A stretch of DNA of 64,000 nucleotides from Intestinimonas massiliensis (ex Afouda et al. 2020) (GCF_900626285.1 NZ_LR131147.1:2415643-2479642), one strand, 5' to 3'. Shown: positions 8,001 through 17,922, counted from the stretch's first letter. The notes: generated from the letters alone by a model not told the origin. A program made the numbers and translations.

Positions 8001-9200
8001 TTACTTGTTGAACCAACGGGCGAGGCCGCGCTCCTCCAGAGCCTTCAGAGTGGCCTGGGGATCCTTGCACTTGGCCAGGAAGATCATGGCGGCGATGATG
8101 TAGGGCTTGAAGGAAGCCTCCTTGTACAGAGGATCGCGGTAACGGTCAAACACGGAGGCCTCGACCTCGCCGTCCTTGCAGGAGACGTCGTTGATGTCGG
8201 CGGGCAGGCAGTGCATATACAGGGCCTTGCCGTCCTTGGTGGTCTTCATCAGCTCTTCGGTGCAGCACCAGTCCTTGTAGTTGGCGTTCTGAGCCAGCAG
8301 CTCCTTCTCCAGAGCCTTGATGCCGTCGCTGTCGCCCTCGGCGTACAGGTTGGTGCGCTTCTCCATGGCGGCGAAGGGAGCCCAGCTCTTGGGATACACG
8401 ATGTCGGCGTCCTTGAAGGCCTCAGCCATGCTGTGGGTCTTGGTGAAGGTACCGCCGGACTTCTCGGCGTTCTTCTTGGCGACCTCCTCCACCTCGGGCA
8501 TGACCTCGTATCCCTCGGGGTGAGCCAGGACCACGTCCATGCCGAAGCGGCTCATCAGGCCGATGATGCCCTGGGGCACGGACAGGGGCTTGCCGTAGCT
8601 GGGGCTGTAAGCCCAGGTCATGGCGATCTTCTTGCCCTTCAGGTTCTCCACGCCGCCGAAGTGGTGGATGATGTGCAGCATGTCGGCCATGGCCTGAGTG
8701 GGGTGGTCGATGTCGCACTGCAGGTTCACCAGGGTGGGCTTCTGCTCCAGCACGCCGTCCTTGTTGCCCTGGGTCACGGCGTCCATGAACTCGTGCATGT
8801 AGGCGTTGCCCTTGCCGATGTACATGTCGTCCCGGATGCCGATGACGTCGGCCATGAAGGACACCATGTTGGCGGTCTCACGGACGGTCTCGCCGTGGGC
8901 GATCTGGCTCTTGCCCTCGTCCAGGTCCTGGACCTCCAGGCCCAGCAGGTTGCAGGCGGAGGCGAAGGAGAAGCGGGTACGGGTGGAGTTGTCGCGGAAC
9001 AGGGAGATGCCCAGGCCGGACTCGAAGATCTTGGTGGAGATGTTGTTCTCACGCATGTAGCGCAGGGCGTCGGCCACGGTGAAGACGGCCTCGATCTCGT
9101 CGTCGGTCTTCTCCCAGGTCAGGAAGAAGTCGCCGTTGTACATCTCCTTGAAGTTGAGCTTGTTCAGTTTGTCAATATAAGCCTGCAGCTTGGCGTCCAT
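8001..9200 (-). CDS. ygeW: Knotted carbamoyltransferase YgeW
   Basis: The 399-aa protein belongs to the aspartate/ornithine carbamoyltransferase superfamily. The carbamoyl-phosphate loop is seen as FRDNSTRTRFSF (about residue 70), HPTQAMAD (about 165) and the C-terminal HCLPAD (about 335). Its length and the extended N-terminus (NFKEMYNGDFFLTWEKTDDE) fit the YgeW type rather than OTCase. In the purine cluster it is thought to act on a ureido intermediate such as ureidopropionate, running toward carbamoyl phosphate for ArcC; the physiological substrate is inferred. It lies 54 nt after ygeY and has a GGAG box upstream. Confidence 0.92.
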   Translation of the reverse strand: MDAKLQAYIDKLNKLNFKEMYNGDFFLTWEKTDDEIEAVFTVADALRYMRENNISTKIFESGLGISLFRDNSTRTRFSFASACNLLGLEVQDLDEGKSQIAHGETVRETANMVSFMADVIGIRDDMYIGKGNAYMHEFMDAVTQGNKDGVLEQKPTLVNLQCDIDHPTQAMADMLHIIHHFGGVENLKGKKIAMTWAYSPSYGKPLSVPQGIIGLMSRFGMDVVLAHPEGYEVMPEVEEVAKKNAEKSGGTFTKTHSMAEAFKDADIVYPKSWAPFAAMEKRTNLYAEGDSDGIKALEKELLAQNANYKDWCCTEELMKTTKDGKALYMHCLPADINDVSCKDGEVEASVFDRYRDPLYKEASFKPYIIAAMIFLAKCKDPQATLKALEERGLARWFNK

Positions 9201-9254
9201 GTGGATCGTCTCCTTTTCAATATTCAGAATTTATAAGTAAATGGGCGAATGTTC

Positions 9255-10646
9255 TTACTTAATGTCGTTGTTGGTCTTGCCGGCGCGGAACTGAGACACA
9301 TCGGCGGTCTTGTTCTCCTCCTTGTACAGGCCGGGCACGGCGGCGTACAGGGCGGCGCAGGACACCAGATCCTGCTTCCAGGTGATCTCGTTGGGGGCGT
9401 GCGCCTGGCTCTCGGCGCCGGGGCCGAAGCCCACGCAGGGGATGCCGTAGCGGCCCTGGATGGCAACACCGTTGGTGGAGAAGGTCCACTTGTCGATCAG
9501 GGGACGGTGGCGCAGGGACATGGCGCCCTCGGGCCCGATGCGGTTCTCGCCGAACAGGGCGTGGTGGGCATCCACCAGAGCCTGCACGTGGGCGGCGTTC
9601 TCCTTGTTGATCCAGGTGGGGAAGTAGGCCTCGGTCTCGTACACCTCGCCGGTCCAGGAGGGACGGTCGTACATGTACATGGACACCTTCACGTCGTCGC
9701 CGTACTTCTTCACGTTGGGCAGGTTGCGGATCTCCTCCAGGCAGGAATCCCAGGTCTCGCCGGCGGTCATGCGGCGGTCGATGGAGATGGAGCAGGAGTC
9801 GGCCACAGCGCAGCGGCTGGGAGAGGTGTAGAAGATCTGGCTGGTGGTGCAGGTGCCGCGGCCCAGGAAGCGGGCGTCCTCGTAGTGCTCGGGGTTGTAC
9901 TTGGGGTTGAGCATCTTGACCAGGCCCTTGATCTCGGTGGAGTCGGCGTCGTCGTTCTCGTTCAGGGCACGGACATCCTGGAGAATGTCGGCCATCTTGT
10001 AGATGGCGTTGTCGCCCCGCTCGGGAGCGGAGCCGTGGCAGGACACGCCCTTCACGTCCACCCGGATCTCCATGCGGCCCCGGTGACCGCGGTAGATGCC
10101 GCCGTCGGTGGGCTCAGTGGAGATGACGAACTCGACCTGCTCCTTCTTGATGCCCTTGGCGGGGAAGAACTTGTTGACGATGTACTGCCAGCACATGCCG
10201 TCGCAGTCCTCTTCCTGGACGGAGCCCACCACCATGATCTTGTAGCCGGCGGGGATCAGGCCCAGCTCCTTCATGATCTTGGTGCCGTACACGGCGGAGG
10301 CCATGCCGCCCTCCTGGTCGGAGCCGCCGCGGCCGTAGATGACCTCGTCGTCCTCGTAGCCCTTGTAGGGATCGTGGGTCCAGTTGTTGATGTTGCCGAT
10401 GCCCACGGTGTCGATGTGGGAGTCGATGGCGATGATCTTGTCGCCCTGGCCCATCCAGCCGATGATGTTGCCCAGACCGTCCACCTCGACCTCATCGTAG
10501 CCCAGCTTCTCCATCTCGGCCTTGATGCAGGCGACCACTTCCTTCTCCTCGCAGCTCTCGCTGGGGTGGGAGATCATGTCCCGCAGGAAGCGGGTCATGT
10601 CGGCCTTATAGCCTTCGGCAGCGGCTTTGATCTTCTCAAAATCCAT
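9255..10646 (-). CDS. ygeY: YgeY-family M20 metallopeptidase/deacetylase-like hydrolase
   Basis: The 463-aa protein shows the M20 dizinc pattern: DSHIDTVG, GRGGSDQEGG, a Glu pair in VQEEDCDG, STEPTD and a late His in SQAHAPNE. A dimerisation domain sits between about residues 200 and 330. YgeY is a conserved member of the anaerobic purine/urate cluster, where it probably hydrolyses an amide or ureido bond of a ring-opened intermediate; the exact reaction is inferred. The start at 10646 (MDFEKIK) has GGAGGT 7 nt upstream; the in-frame ATG at 10661 has none. It follows dpaL by 57 nt. Confidence 0.93.
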   Translation of the reverse strand: MDFEKIKAAAEGYKADMTRFLRDMISHPSESCEEKEVVACIKAEMEKLGYDEVEVDGLGNIIGWMGQGDKIIAIDSHIDTVGIGNINNWTHDPYKGYEDDEVIYGRGGSDQEGGMASAVYGTKIMKELGLIPAGYKIMVVGSVQEEDCDGMCWQYIVNKFFPAKGIKKEQVEFVISTEPTDGGIYRGHRGRMEIRVDVKGVSCHGSAPERGDNAIYKMADILQDVRALNENDDADSTEIKGLVKMLNPKYNPEHYEDARFLGRGTCTTSQIFYTSPSRCAVADSCSISIDRRMTAGETWDSCLEEIRNLPNVKKYGDDVKVSMYMYDRPSWTGEVYETEAYFPTWINKENAAHVQALVDAHHALFGENRIGPEGAMSLRHRPLIDKWTFSTNGVAIQGRYGIPCVGFGPGAESQAHAPNEITWKQDLVSCAALYAAVPGLYKEENKTADVSQFRAGKTNNDIK

Positions 10647-10703
10647 GTCAGTGACCTCCATTAACGTATTTTTTTCCTTTTCTTCATCCCAAATGGGTCA
10701 TGC

Positions 10704-11942
10704 TTATTGATAGGGGTGCTGGGGAGAATCGGTGGTGGGGTACTCGCCGTCCCAGATCACCCGGCGGAACTTCAGGGGATCGGTGTTGCCCTCGGTGGAG
10801 AACATCAGCACCTGGCTGAACCGGTTCAGCTCCAGGGCCTCCCGCAGCTCCTTGTAGGTGTCGTCGCACATGATGGCGTCCAGAACGCCCATGCCCACAG
10901 CGCCGGACTCGCCGGAGATCACGGTGGGGTCGCCCTTCACGGGCACGCCCAGCATCCGCATGCCCTTGGCGCTCACCCAATCGGGGCAGGACAGGAAGGC
11001 GGTCACGTGGTTGCGCAGGATGTCCCAGGAGATGGTGTTGGGCTCGCCGCAGGCCAGACCGGCCATGATGGTCTGGAGATCGCCGGTGACGATCCGGGGC
11101 TTGCCGTCTCCCGCCAGAGCGCCCTGATACAGACAGTCGGCGGCGCGGGCCTCCATCACCACAAACTTGGGGGGATCATTGGGGAACAGGTTGGTGAAGT
11201 AGCCCACCACGGCGCCGGCCAGAGAGCCCACGCCCGCCTGCACGAACACGTGGGTGGGGCGGTTCACGCCGCACTGGCGGAGCTGCTCGGCGGCCTCGTT
11301 GGCCATGGTGCCGTAGCCCTGCATGATCCAGGAGGGGATCTCCTCGTAGCCGTCCCAGGCGGTGTCCTGCACAATGACACCGTGCTCGGTCTGCTCGGCC
11401 TCGGCAGCGGCCATGCGCACGCAGTCGTCGTAGTTCACGTCCTCGATGGTGACCTGAGCGCCCTCCTTGGCGATGTTGTCATACCGGGACTTGGAGCTGC
11501 CCTTGGGCATATGTACCACGGCCTTCTGGCCCAGCTTGTTGGCGGCCCATGCCACGCCGCGGCCGTGGTTGCCGTCGGTGGCGGTGAAGAAGGTGGCCTG
11601 ACCGAACTCCTTGCGGAAGGCCTCGCTGGTCAGGTAGTCATAGGTCATCTCGGATACGTCCCGGCCCATCTCCTTGGCAATGTACTTGGCCATGGCGAAG
11701 GAGCCGCCCAGCACCTTGAAGGCGTTCAGGCCGAAGCGGTAGGACTCGTCCTTCACGAACACGCCGCCCAGGCCCAGATACTTGGCCATGCCCTCCAGCT
11801 GAGCCAGGGGGGTGATGGAGTACTGGGGGAAGGAGCTGTGGAAGAAGCGGGCCTTTGCCACGTTGGACAGGGACATGACGGAGAGCTGCTTATCCTCGCT
11901 CTTGGGCATCTTGTTCAGGACCCATTTGATCTGGTCTTTCAT
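10704..11942 (-). CDS. dpaL: Diaminopropionate ammonia-lyase
   Basis: This 412-aa fold-type II PLP enzyme (YgeX) cleaves 2,3-diaminopropionate to pyruvate and two ammonia. The PLP lysine is in FGLNAFKVLGG (about residue 75), followed by TATDGNHGRGVAWAA and the phosphate loop region GVGSLAGAVVGY. It is the first gene of the dpaL-ygeY-ygeW-arcC operon, with a strong promoter at 12004-12031 and two palindromic sites upstream. In purine catabolism it gives pyruvate, the carbon and energy outlet, and releases 2-aminoacrylate-type enamines that RidA (22107-22481) can hydrolyse. The ATG at 11942 has GGAGGCGA upstream. Confidence 0.95.
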   Translation of the reverse strand: MKDQIKWVLNKMPKSEDKQLSVMSLSNVAKARFFHSSFPQYSITPLAQLEGMAKYLGLGGVFVKDESYRFGLNAFKVLGGSFAMAKYIAKEMGRDVSEMTYDYLTSEAFRKEFGQATFFTATDGNHGRGVAWAANKLGQKAVVHMPKGSSKSRYDNIAKEGAQVTIEDVNYDDCVRMAAAEAEQTEHGVIVQDTAWDGYEEIPSWIMQGYGTMANEAAEQLRQCGVNRPTHVFVQAGVGSLAGAVVGYFTNLFPNDPPKFVVMEARAADCLYQGALAGDGKPRIVTGDLQTIMAGLACGEPNTISWDILRNHVTAFLSCPDWVSAKGMRMLGVPVKGDPTVISGESGAVGMGVLDAIMCDDTYKELREALELNRFSQVLMFSTEGNTDPLKFRRVIWDGEYPTTDSPQHPYQ

Positions 11943-12003
11943 CGAACTGTCGCCTCCAAAATGTTTTTGAAGCCTGCTAAACTTTTAGCCTATTTCTGAG
12001 TAA

Positions 12004-12031
12004 ATCATACCACGTGTGGAGCAGATGTCAA
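12004..12031 (-). promoter_or_regulatory. Promoter of the dpaL operon
   Basis: On the minus strand TTGACA (12026-12031), a 16-nt spacer and TATGAT (12004-12009). The putative regulator sites at 12041-12074 lie directly upstream. Confidence 0.8.
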
Positions 12032-12040
12032 GAGGGAAAA

Positions 12041-12074
12041 CTAAAAATTTTCATGTAAAGCTAAAAAATTTTTT
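12041..12074. promoter_or_regulatory. Tandem A/T palindromes upstream of dpaL (putative purine-regulon operators)
   Basis: CTAAAAATTTT (12041-12051) and CTAAAAAATTTTTT (12061-12074). Their centres are 21 bp apart, two helical turns, and lie about 16 and 37 bp upstream of the -35. The same palindrome recurs at ssnA, ridA, the permease and the FAD gene at 35580-36974. Confidence 0.6.
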
Positions 12075-12134
12075 GGTACAGGAAAAATCACGGTGTAGCA
12101 ATGCCTGAGCCCTTTTACACGTTACAGTAAGAGA

Positions 12135-12184
12135 AGAAAAAAGAGGCCCTGGTGCGGGGCGGGAGGAGCCGCCGGACCAGGGCC
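12135..12184 (-). terminator. Terminator of the ssnA-ygfK-xdh operon
   Basis: A 9-bp GGCCCTGGT/ACCAGGGCC stem (12145-12153 with 12176-12184) closes a GC-rich loop and is followed on the minus strand by a T-rich tract. Confidence 0.75.
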
Positions 12185-12235
12185 CTGGGGGAGGCCGCCT
12201 GGCCTTCGCGGAGGGTGGTAAATCGGAACGAAAAA

Positions 12236-14818
12236 TTACTTCTTTTTGTTGTAGAAGGTGTCCTCCATAGGGAGGGTGGTGCGGAGGATGTGGTCCCGGG
12301 CGTAGTAGGCCCCCTGCACCGCCGGAGCGGTGGGGATGGTGGCGATCTCGCCGATGCCCTTGGCGCCGTAGGCGAAGGGGAGCAGCTCCTCCTTCTCCAC
12401 GTAGATGGCGTGGATGTCGGGGATCTGGTCGGCCCGCATGAGGCCCAGGGTGCCGAACTTCACCTGGGGCACGCAGTCCTTCAGGGTGAATTTCTCCGTC
12501 AGGGCGTAGCCCAGACCCATGAGCACGCCGCCCTCGATCTGGCCCTGAATGGAGATGGGGTTGACCACCTTGCCCGAGTCGTGGGCGGCCCACACCTCTT
12601 TTACCTTGCCCTCGTCGTCCAGGATGACCACGTGGGTGGCGAAGCCGTAGGCCACATGGCTCTTGGGGTTGGGCACGTCGGCCCCCAGCTTGTCGGTGGG
12701 GTCGAAGAACTCGGCAAAGTACTCCTTGCCCTCCAGCTTGCTGAGGTCGCCGCCCACGGCGTCCAGGTCCTTCTTCACGTCCTCGCACACCATGCGCACC
12801 GCCTCGCCGGTGATGAGGGTCTGGCGGGAGCCGGAGGTGGTGCCCGAGTCGGGGGCTACCTCGGAGTTGGCCCCCATGTTCTTCAGCTTCTCCTTGGGCA
12901 GGCCCAGGGTCTGGGCCATGATCTGCACAAAGACGGTGAAGCAGCCCTGGCCGATGTCGGAGGCGGCGGAGTACAGCTCCACCACGCCGTTGTGAATGAC
13001 CACCTTGGCCCGGCCCTTGTCGGGCAGTCCCACGCCCACGCCGGAGTTCTTCATGGCACAGGCGATGCCCGCGTGATCCATGTTGGCCTCATATACGTCC
13101 TTGACGGCCAGCAGGGTCTCCTTCAGGGCGGTGGAGCAGTCGGCGATCTGGCCGTTGGGCAGCACCTTGCCCGGCTCGATGGCGTTGCGGTAGCGGATCT
13201 CCCAGGGGGAGATGCCCACCTTCTCCGCCAGCAGGTTGATGTTGGACTCAAGGGCAAACTCGCTCTGGCACACGCCGAAGCCCCGGAAGGCGCCGGCGGG
13301 GGGGTTGTTGGTGTAATAGCCAAAGCCCCGGATATCGGTATTCTGGTAGCAGTAGGGGCCCACCGAGTGGGTGCAGGCCCGCTCCAGCACCGGGCCGCAC
13401 AGGGAGGCGTAGGCGCCGGTGTCAAAGTAGATCTCGCAGTCCAGGCCGGTGAAGATGCCGTTCTCGTCGCAGCCCAGGGTGAAGGTGCCCTCCATGTAGT
13501 GGCGCTTGGGGTGGAAGGTGATGGACTCCTGCCGGGTCAGCTTTACCTTCACCGGCCGGTTCACCTTCAGGGCGGCCAGGGCGGCCAGGTGCTGCACTGA
13601 CACGTCCTCCTTGCCGCCGAAGCCGCCGCCCACCAGCTTGTTTTCCACCACGATGCGCTCGGGCTCCCAGCCCAGCATGATGGAGATCTCCTTCCGGGTG
13701 TCGTACACGCCCTGGTCGGAGGTGTACACCTTCACCCCGTCCTTGTAGGGGAAGGCCACCGCGCACTCGGGCTCCAGGAAGGCGTGCTCGGTGAAGGGGG
13801 TCTGGTAGCGCTGGGTGACCACGTACTTGGAGTTGGCCAGGGCGGTCTTGGCGTCCCCCCGGGTCACGTGGCGCTGCTGGCACAGGTTGCCCTTGGAGTG
13901 GACCAGCGGGGCGTTCTCCGCCATGGCCTCCTGGATGGTGCGCACCGGCTCCAGGGGCTCGTAGTCGATCTTCACCAGCTTTTTGGCTTCCCGGAGAATG
14001 TCCTCATTCTCCGCCACTACCAGACAGATGGCGTCCCCCACGCAGCGGGTGACGGAGCCCTTGGCGATGAACACGTCCCAGTCCTGCTGGAGGTGGCCCA
14101 CCTTGTTGTGGGGCACGTCGTCGGCGGTGAGGACGGCCAGCACGCCGGGCAGAGCCAGGGCCGCGCTGGCGTCGATATCCAGGATCCTGGCCCGGGGGTA
14201 CTGGGAGCGGACAGCGGAGCCGTACACCATGCCGTCCATCCGCACGTCGTCGCAGTACTCGCCGGTGCCCAGCACCTTCTCCCGCACGTCGGTGCGGAAG
14301 GCCCGGTCGCCCACCTGGTAGCGGTCCCCACCCTCCAGGGCGGGGTCGATCTTCTCCTCCCCGCGGAGAATGGCGGCGGCCAGGGAGATGCCCTCGATGA
14401 TCTTCTTGTAGCCGGTGCAGCGGCACACGTTGCCCCGGATGGCCTTCTTGATCTCCGCCTCGGTGGGGTTGGGGTTCTGGTCGATCAAAGCCTTGCCCGC
14501 CATCACCATGCCGGGGATGCAGAAGCCGCACTGGACGGCCCCCACCGAACCGAAGGCGTACACGAAGGCCTCCTGCTCGTCATAGCTCAGGCCCTCCACG
14601 GTGAGGATGGTCTTGCCCACCGCCTTCTTGGTGGTGAGGATGCAGGCCCGGACGGTCTTGCCGTCCACAATGATGGTACAGGTGCCGCAGGCGCCCTCGC
14701 TGCACCCGTCTTTGACCGAGGTCAGATGGAGGTCGTCCCGCAGGTAGCGCAGCAGGGGTTTGTCCTCCTGGGTGGTACGCAGGACGCCGTTGACGGTAAA
14801 GGAATAGCTCTCGCTCAT
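12236..14818 (-). CDS. xdh: Molybdenum hydroxylase, xanthine dehydrogenase type (fused Fe-S and Mo domains)
   Basis: The 860-aa protein has an N-terminal plant-type [2Fe-2S] domain (GCSEGACGTC), a second all-helical [2Fe-2S] domain (QCGFCIPGMV, NVCRCTGY), then the molybdopterin domains (about 165-855). These contain the cofactor loop GGGFGGKE, the AFRGFG motif and the base Glu in AKGIGEIATIPTAP. No FAD domain is fused and none is encoded beside it, so electrons probably pass to YgfK. The gene matches the XdhD/selenium-dependent molybdenum hydroxylase type of purine clusters. There is no in-frame TGA, so selenium, if used, would be a labile cofactor. It is last in the ssnA operon. Confidence 0.93.
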   Translation of the reverse strand: MSESYSFTVNGVLRTTQEDKPLLRYLRDDLHLTSVKDGCSEGACGTCTIIVDGKTVRACILTTKKAVGKTILTVEGLSYDEQEAFVYAFGSVGAVQCGFCIPGMVMAGKALIDQNPNPTEAEIKKAIRGNVCRCTGYKKIIEGISLAAAILRGEEKIDPALEGGDRYQVGDRAFRTDVREKVLGTGEYCDDVRMDGMVYGSAVRSQYPRARILDIDASAALALPGVLAVLTADDVPHNKVGHLQQDWDVFIAKGSVTRCVGDAICLVVAENEDILREAKKLVKIDYEPLEPVRTIQEAMAENAPLVHSKGNLCQQRHVTRGDAKTALANSKYVVTQRYQTPFTEHAFLEPECAVAFPYKDGVKVYTSDQGVYDTRKEISIMLGWEPERIVVENKLVGGGFGGKEDVSVQHLAALAALKVNRPVKVKLTRQESITFHPKRHYMEGTFTLGCDENGIFTGLDCEIYFDTGAYASLCGPVLERACTHSVGPYCYQNTDIRGFGYYTNNPPAGAFRGFGVCQSEFALESNINLLAEKVGISPWEIRYRNAIEPGKVLPNGQIADCSTALKETLLAVKDVYEANMDHAGIACAMKNSGVGVGLPDKGRAKVVIHNGVVELYSAASDIGQGCFTVFVQIMAQTLGLPKEKLKNMGANSEVAPDSGTTSGSRQTLITGEAVRMVCEDVKKDLDAVGGDLSKLEGKEYFAEFFDPTDKLGADVPNPKSHVAYGFATHVVILDDEGKVKEVWAAHDSGKVVNPISIQGQIEGGVLMGLGYALTEKFTLKDCVPQVKFGTLGLMRADQIPDIHAIYVEKEELLPFAYGAKGIGEIATIPTAPAVQGAYYARDHILRTTLPMEDTFYNKKK

Positions 14819-14893
14819 CTGAGGTACCTCTTTTCCGATAGGGGAATAGCCCGCCGCCCATTGGACGGCAGGCTGGTTTTCCCGGTTATTCCG

Positions 14894-17890
14894 TTATTTC
14901 AGCAGATAGCTGTAGTTGTCGTACACCGCGCAGATCAGGCGGCGGATGGGATCGTACAGGCCGCAGCTCTCGTCGGCCACGTCGTACTCCTTCACCTGGC
15001 CGTCCAGGCGGACCCGGGTGTTGGTGCCGTTCAGCTTCAGGAAGCCCTGGTTCCCGCTGTTGTCAAAATCCTCCTCGCTCCAGAACAGGGTGAACTTATC
15101 CTTGTAGGGGTTGGAGTCGTAGGGGCAGAAGGTGCCGCAGTTGCCGCACTCGTTGCACATGCCATCCATGTGGATGATCTGGCGCTGGCGCATGCCAGGC
15201 ACCGCCACCGCCACGTTGGCCCGGTTGGGGCACACCTCGGTGCAGGTCTCGCACACGGTGGCGCAGCCCAGGCAGCGGATCTCGCTGCTGTTCTTGCAGT
15301 CGGCGCACAGCTCGCCCCGCTTGGCCAGGGGGGCGTTGTAGTCGGGGTTGACGTTCTTGTCCACATAGGTGTCCACGTCAAAGTCCTGGATGGCCCGGGC
15401 GGCCTTGGTAGCGTCGGCAATGGCCTCCACCACGGTGCCGGGGCCCTTCATGCCGTCACCGATGACGAACACATTCTTCACGGAGGCCTCCAGAGTGTCG
15501 GCGTTGACCACAGCCTTACCTCTCTTGTCCACCTCCAGGCCGTTGGCGGTGTACAGGGCGGTGTCCACCTTCTCGCCCACGGCGGTGATGACGGTGTCGG
15601 CGGCCACCTCAGCCACCTTGCCGGTGTCCACCGGGGAGCGGCGGCCGGAGGCGTCGGGGGCGCCCAGCTCCATCACATGGCAGGTGAGGACCCCGTCCTT
15701 CACGCCCACGGGAGCCAGCAGCTCCTGGAACTCCACCCCGTCCTCCAGGGCGAACTCCAGCTCCTCCTGGTCGGCGGGCATGTAGCGCTTAGTGCGGCGG
15801 TACACCAGAGACACGGTCTCCACCCCGTCGATCCGCTTGGCGGCCCGGGCGGCGTCCATGGCGGTGTTGCCACCGCCGATGACCACCACGTGCTTGCCCA
15901 GGTTCAGGCTGCCGGGGTTCTTCTTGGCGGCCTCCAGGAACTCGATGACGTTCATTTCCTGGCCGTACTCCAGGCCGGCGCTGCCCTTGTTCCAGGCGCC
16001 GGTGGCCAGGAGCACGTGGGTGTAGCCCTGCTTAAAGAGCTCCTGCACGTCCTTCACTTCGGTGTTCAGTTCCACCTTCACGCCCATAGCGTTCATCAGC
16101 TTGACGTCGTTGTCGATGGCGGCGTCGCTGATGCGGAAGGCGGGGATCACGTGGCGGACGATGCCGCCCAGGGAATCCTTCCGCTCAAAGATGGTCACGT
16201 CCACGCCGGACCGGCCCAGGAAGTAGGCGGCGGACATACCGGCGGGGCCGCCGCCGATGACGGCCACCTTCTTGCCGGCCACGGGGGCGCCGGGCTTCAG
16301 CTTGGGCAGCAGGGCGTCGAACCCGCCCTCGGCGGCACGCAGCTTCTGGGTGCGGATATACACGCTCTCCTCGTAGGCGTTGCGCATGCACTTGTCCTGG
16401 CAGCGATGGGAGCAGATGGTGCCGGTGATGAAGGGCAGGGCGTTGCGGTGGGTGATGATCTCCAGGGCCTCCTCATACTTGCCGGCGTTCACCCGCATCA
16501 GGTAGGCGGGGATGTCCTGCTCAATGGGGCAGCCGCTGCGGCAGGGGGCGGAGAAGCAGTCGATAAGGGGCACCTTCTTGTCGGCCTTGCGGCTGGGAAT
16601 GGGCTTCATGGGCTTCTGGTAGTGGCCGTCGGCGGCGAAGGCAGTCATCATGCCCTCCACCTTGGCGGGGTCCACTCCGGCCCAGGGGCCGTAGGGGATG
16701 TCCATGAGCAGATTGCCGATCTGGCTGAACCGCTGGTAGCCGCCGGACTTGAGCACGGTGGTGGCCATGGTGATGGGCCAGATGCCGGCGTCAAACAGGT
16801 CCTTGATGTTGTAGTAGTCGGCGCCGCCGGAGTAGGAGATCCGCAGCTTGCCATTAAATTCGCGGGCCAGCTTGCCCGCCAGGGACAGGGACAGGGGGTA
16901 CAGGGAGCGGCCGGACATGTACATCTCCTCGCTGGGCAGCTCCCCGGCCTTCACGTCCACGGGGAAGGTGTTGGTCAGCTTCACGCCGAACTCCAGGCCC
17001 CGCTCCGCCGTCAGCTTCATCAGCCGCTGGAACATGGGCACCGCGTCGGCCCACTGCAGATCCTCCACGAAGTGGTGGTCGTCAAAGGCGATGTAGTCGA
17101 AGCCCAGGCCGTCCAGGGTCTTGCGGGCGAACTCATAGCCCAGCAGGGTGGGGTTGCACTTGACGTAGGTGTTCAGGTTCTTCTCGGTGATGAGGTAGGT
17201 GGCGATGCGCTCGATCTCGTCGGGGGGACAGCCGTGGAGGGTGGACTCGGTGATGGAGTCGGAGACTTTGGGAGAGATGGCCTTCACATAAGCCTCGTCC
17301 ACGTTCTGGAACTTGTCCAGGTTGCCCAGGGCCCAGTCCATGCACTCCTGCCACACGGGGGTGGCGGAGGCGTCCTTCATGCCCTCAATGTACTTGTCGA
17401 TCTTCTCGCTCTTGATGCCCGCCAGGTCGTAGCCCACACTCATGTTGAACACGAAGCCGTCGGGATCGCCCAGGCCCAGCTCTTTCGCCAGCAGCTTGCA
17501 GGCGAACCAGCCCTTCACGTACTCGTCAAAGGCCTGGGGCACATACAGCTCGGTGGACCACTCGCAGTTGTAGCACTCATCCTCGGCGGTGATGCAGGGC
17601 TTGGCCACGCACTTGCTCAGCTCGTCGCCGTCCATGATCTGCACGGTCTTCAGCTCAAAGAACCGGGCGCCGGCGGCATAGGCGGCGATCAGGTTCTGGG
17701 CCAGCTGGGTGTGAGGGCCGGCGGCGGGGCCGTAGGGGGACTCGATCTTCTCCTTGAACATGGGCAGGGCCTTGCCGTTGTCATGGCGTACCAGCTTGGA
17801 CACGCCGAAGATGGAGCCCTGGTTCCTGTACTCGGTCAGGACCCAGTTCATCAGGTTGGAAAAAGGAATGGGGCGCATAATGTCGCTCAT
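14894..17890 (-). CDS. ygfK: YgfK: multidomain Fe-S flavoprotein (putative selenate reductase subunit family)
   Basis: The 998-aa protein is modular. Residues 1-430 resemble the FMN barrel of dihydropyrimidine/dihydroorotate dehydrogenases. About 450-520 is a cysteine-rich Fe-S segment (CFSAPCRSGCP, CSHRCQDKCMR). About 540-860 is a two-dinucleotide-fold oxidoreductase (VAVIGGGPAGMSAAYFLG, VVVIGGGNTAMDAAR). The C-terminus has ferredoxin-like clusters (CADCKNSSEIRCLGC, CETCTEVCP, CNECGNCGTFCPYD). It probably carries electrons between NAD(P)H or ferredoxin and the Mo hydroxylase during purine reduction. The start at 17890 has GGAGGT upstream; the longer frame to 17953 reads into the ssnA stop region. 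Confidence 0.93.
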   Translation of the reverse strand: MSDIMRPIPFSNLMNWVLTEYRNQGSIFGVSKLVRHDNGKALPMFKEKIESPYGPAAGPHTQLAQNLIAAYAAGARFFELKTVQIMDGDELSKCVAKPCITAEDECYNCEWSTELYVPQAFDEYVKGWFACKLLAKELGLGDPDGFVFNMSVGYDLAGIKSEKIDKYIEGMKDASATPVWQECMDWALGNLDKFQNVDEAYVKAISPKVSDSITESTLHGCPPDEIERIATYLITEKNLNTYVKCNPTLLGYEFARKTLDGLGFDYIAFDDHHFVEDLQWADAVPMFQRLMKLTAERGLEFGVKLTNTFPVDVKAGELPSEEMYMSGRSLYPLSLSLAGKLAREFNGKLRISYSGGADYYNIKDLFDAGIWPITMATTVLKSGGYQRFSQIGNLLMDIPYGPWAGVDPAKVEGMMTAFAADGHYQKPMKPIPSRKADKKVPLIDCFSAPCRSGCPIEQDIPAYLMRVNAGKYEEALEIITHRNALPFITGTICSHRCQDKCMRNAYEESVYIRTQKLRAAEGGFDALLPKLKPGAPVAGKKVAVIGGGPAGMSAAYFLGRSGVDVTIFERKDSLGGIVRHVIPAFRISDAAIDNDVKLMNAMGVKVELNTEVKDVQELFKQGYTHVLLATGAWNKGSAGLEYGQEMNVIEFLEAAKKNPGSLNLGKHVVVIGGGNTAMDAARAAKRIDGVETVSLVYRRTKRYMPADQEELEFALEDGVEFQELLAPVGVKDGVLTCHVMELGAPDASGRRSPVDTGKVAEVAADTVITAVGEKVDTALYTANGLEVDKRGKAVVNADTLEASVKNVFVIGDGMKGPGTVVEAIADATKAARAIQDFDVDTYVDKNVNPDYNAPLAKRGELCADCKNSSEIRCLGCATVCETCTEVCPNRANVAVAVPGMRQRQIIHMDGMCNECGNCGTFCPYDSNPYKDKFTLFWSEEDFDNSGNQGFLKLNGTNTRVRLDGQVKEYDVADESCGLYDPIRRLICAVYDNYSYLLK

Positions 17891-17922
17891 ATGATTCGAC
17901 CTCCAAATTTGATCAATTGATA

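Noticed and set aside
12236..14818. Selenocysteine in the xanthine-dehydrogenase-type protein
   Set aside because: There is no in-frame TGA; selenium-dependent members of this family use a labile cofactor rather than selenocysteine.
13784..17920. A plus-strand open frame of 1378 codons opposite xdh and ygfK
   Set aside because: It is antisense to two well-supported enzymes, its translation is low-complexity (Gly/Val/His/Leu-rich) and it has no family motif; a GC-rich shadow.
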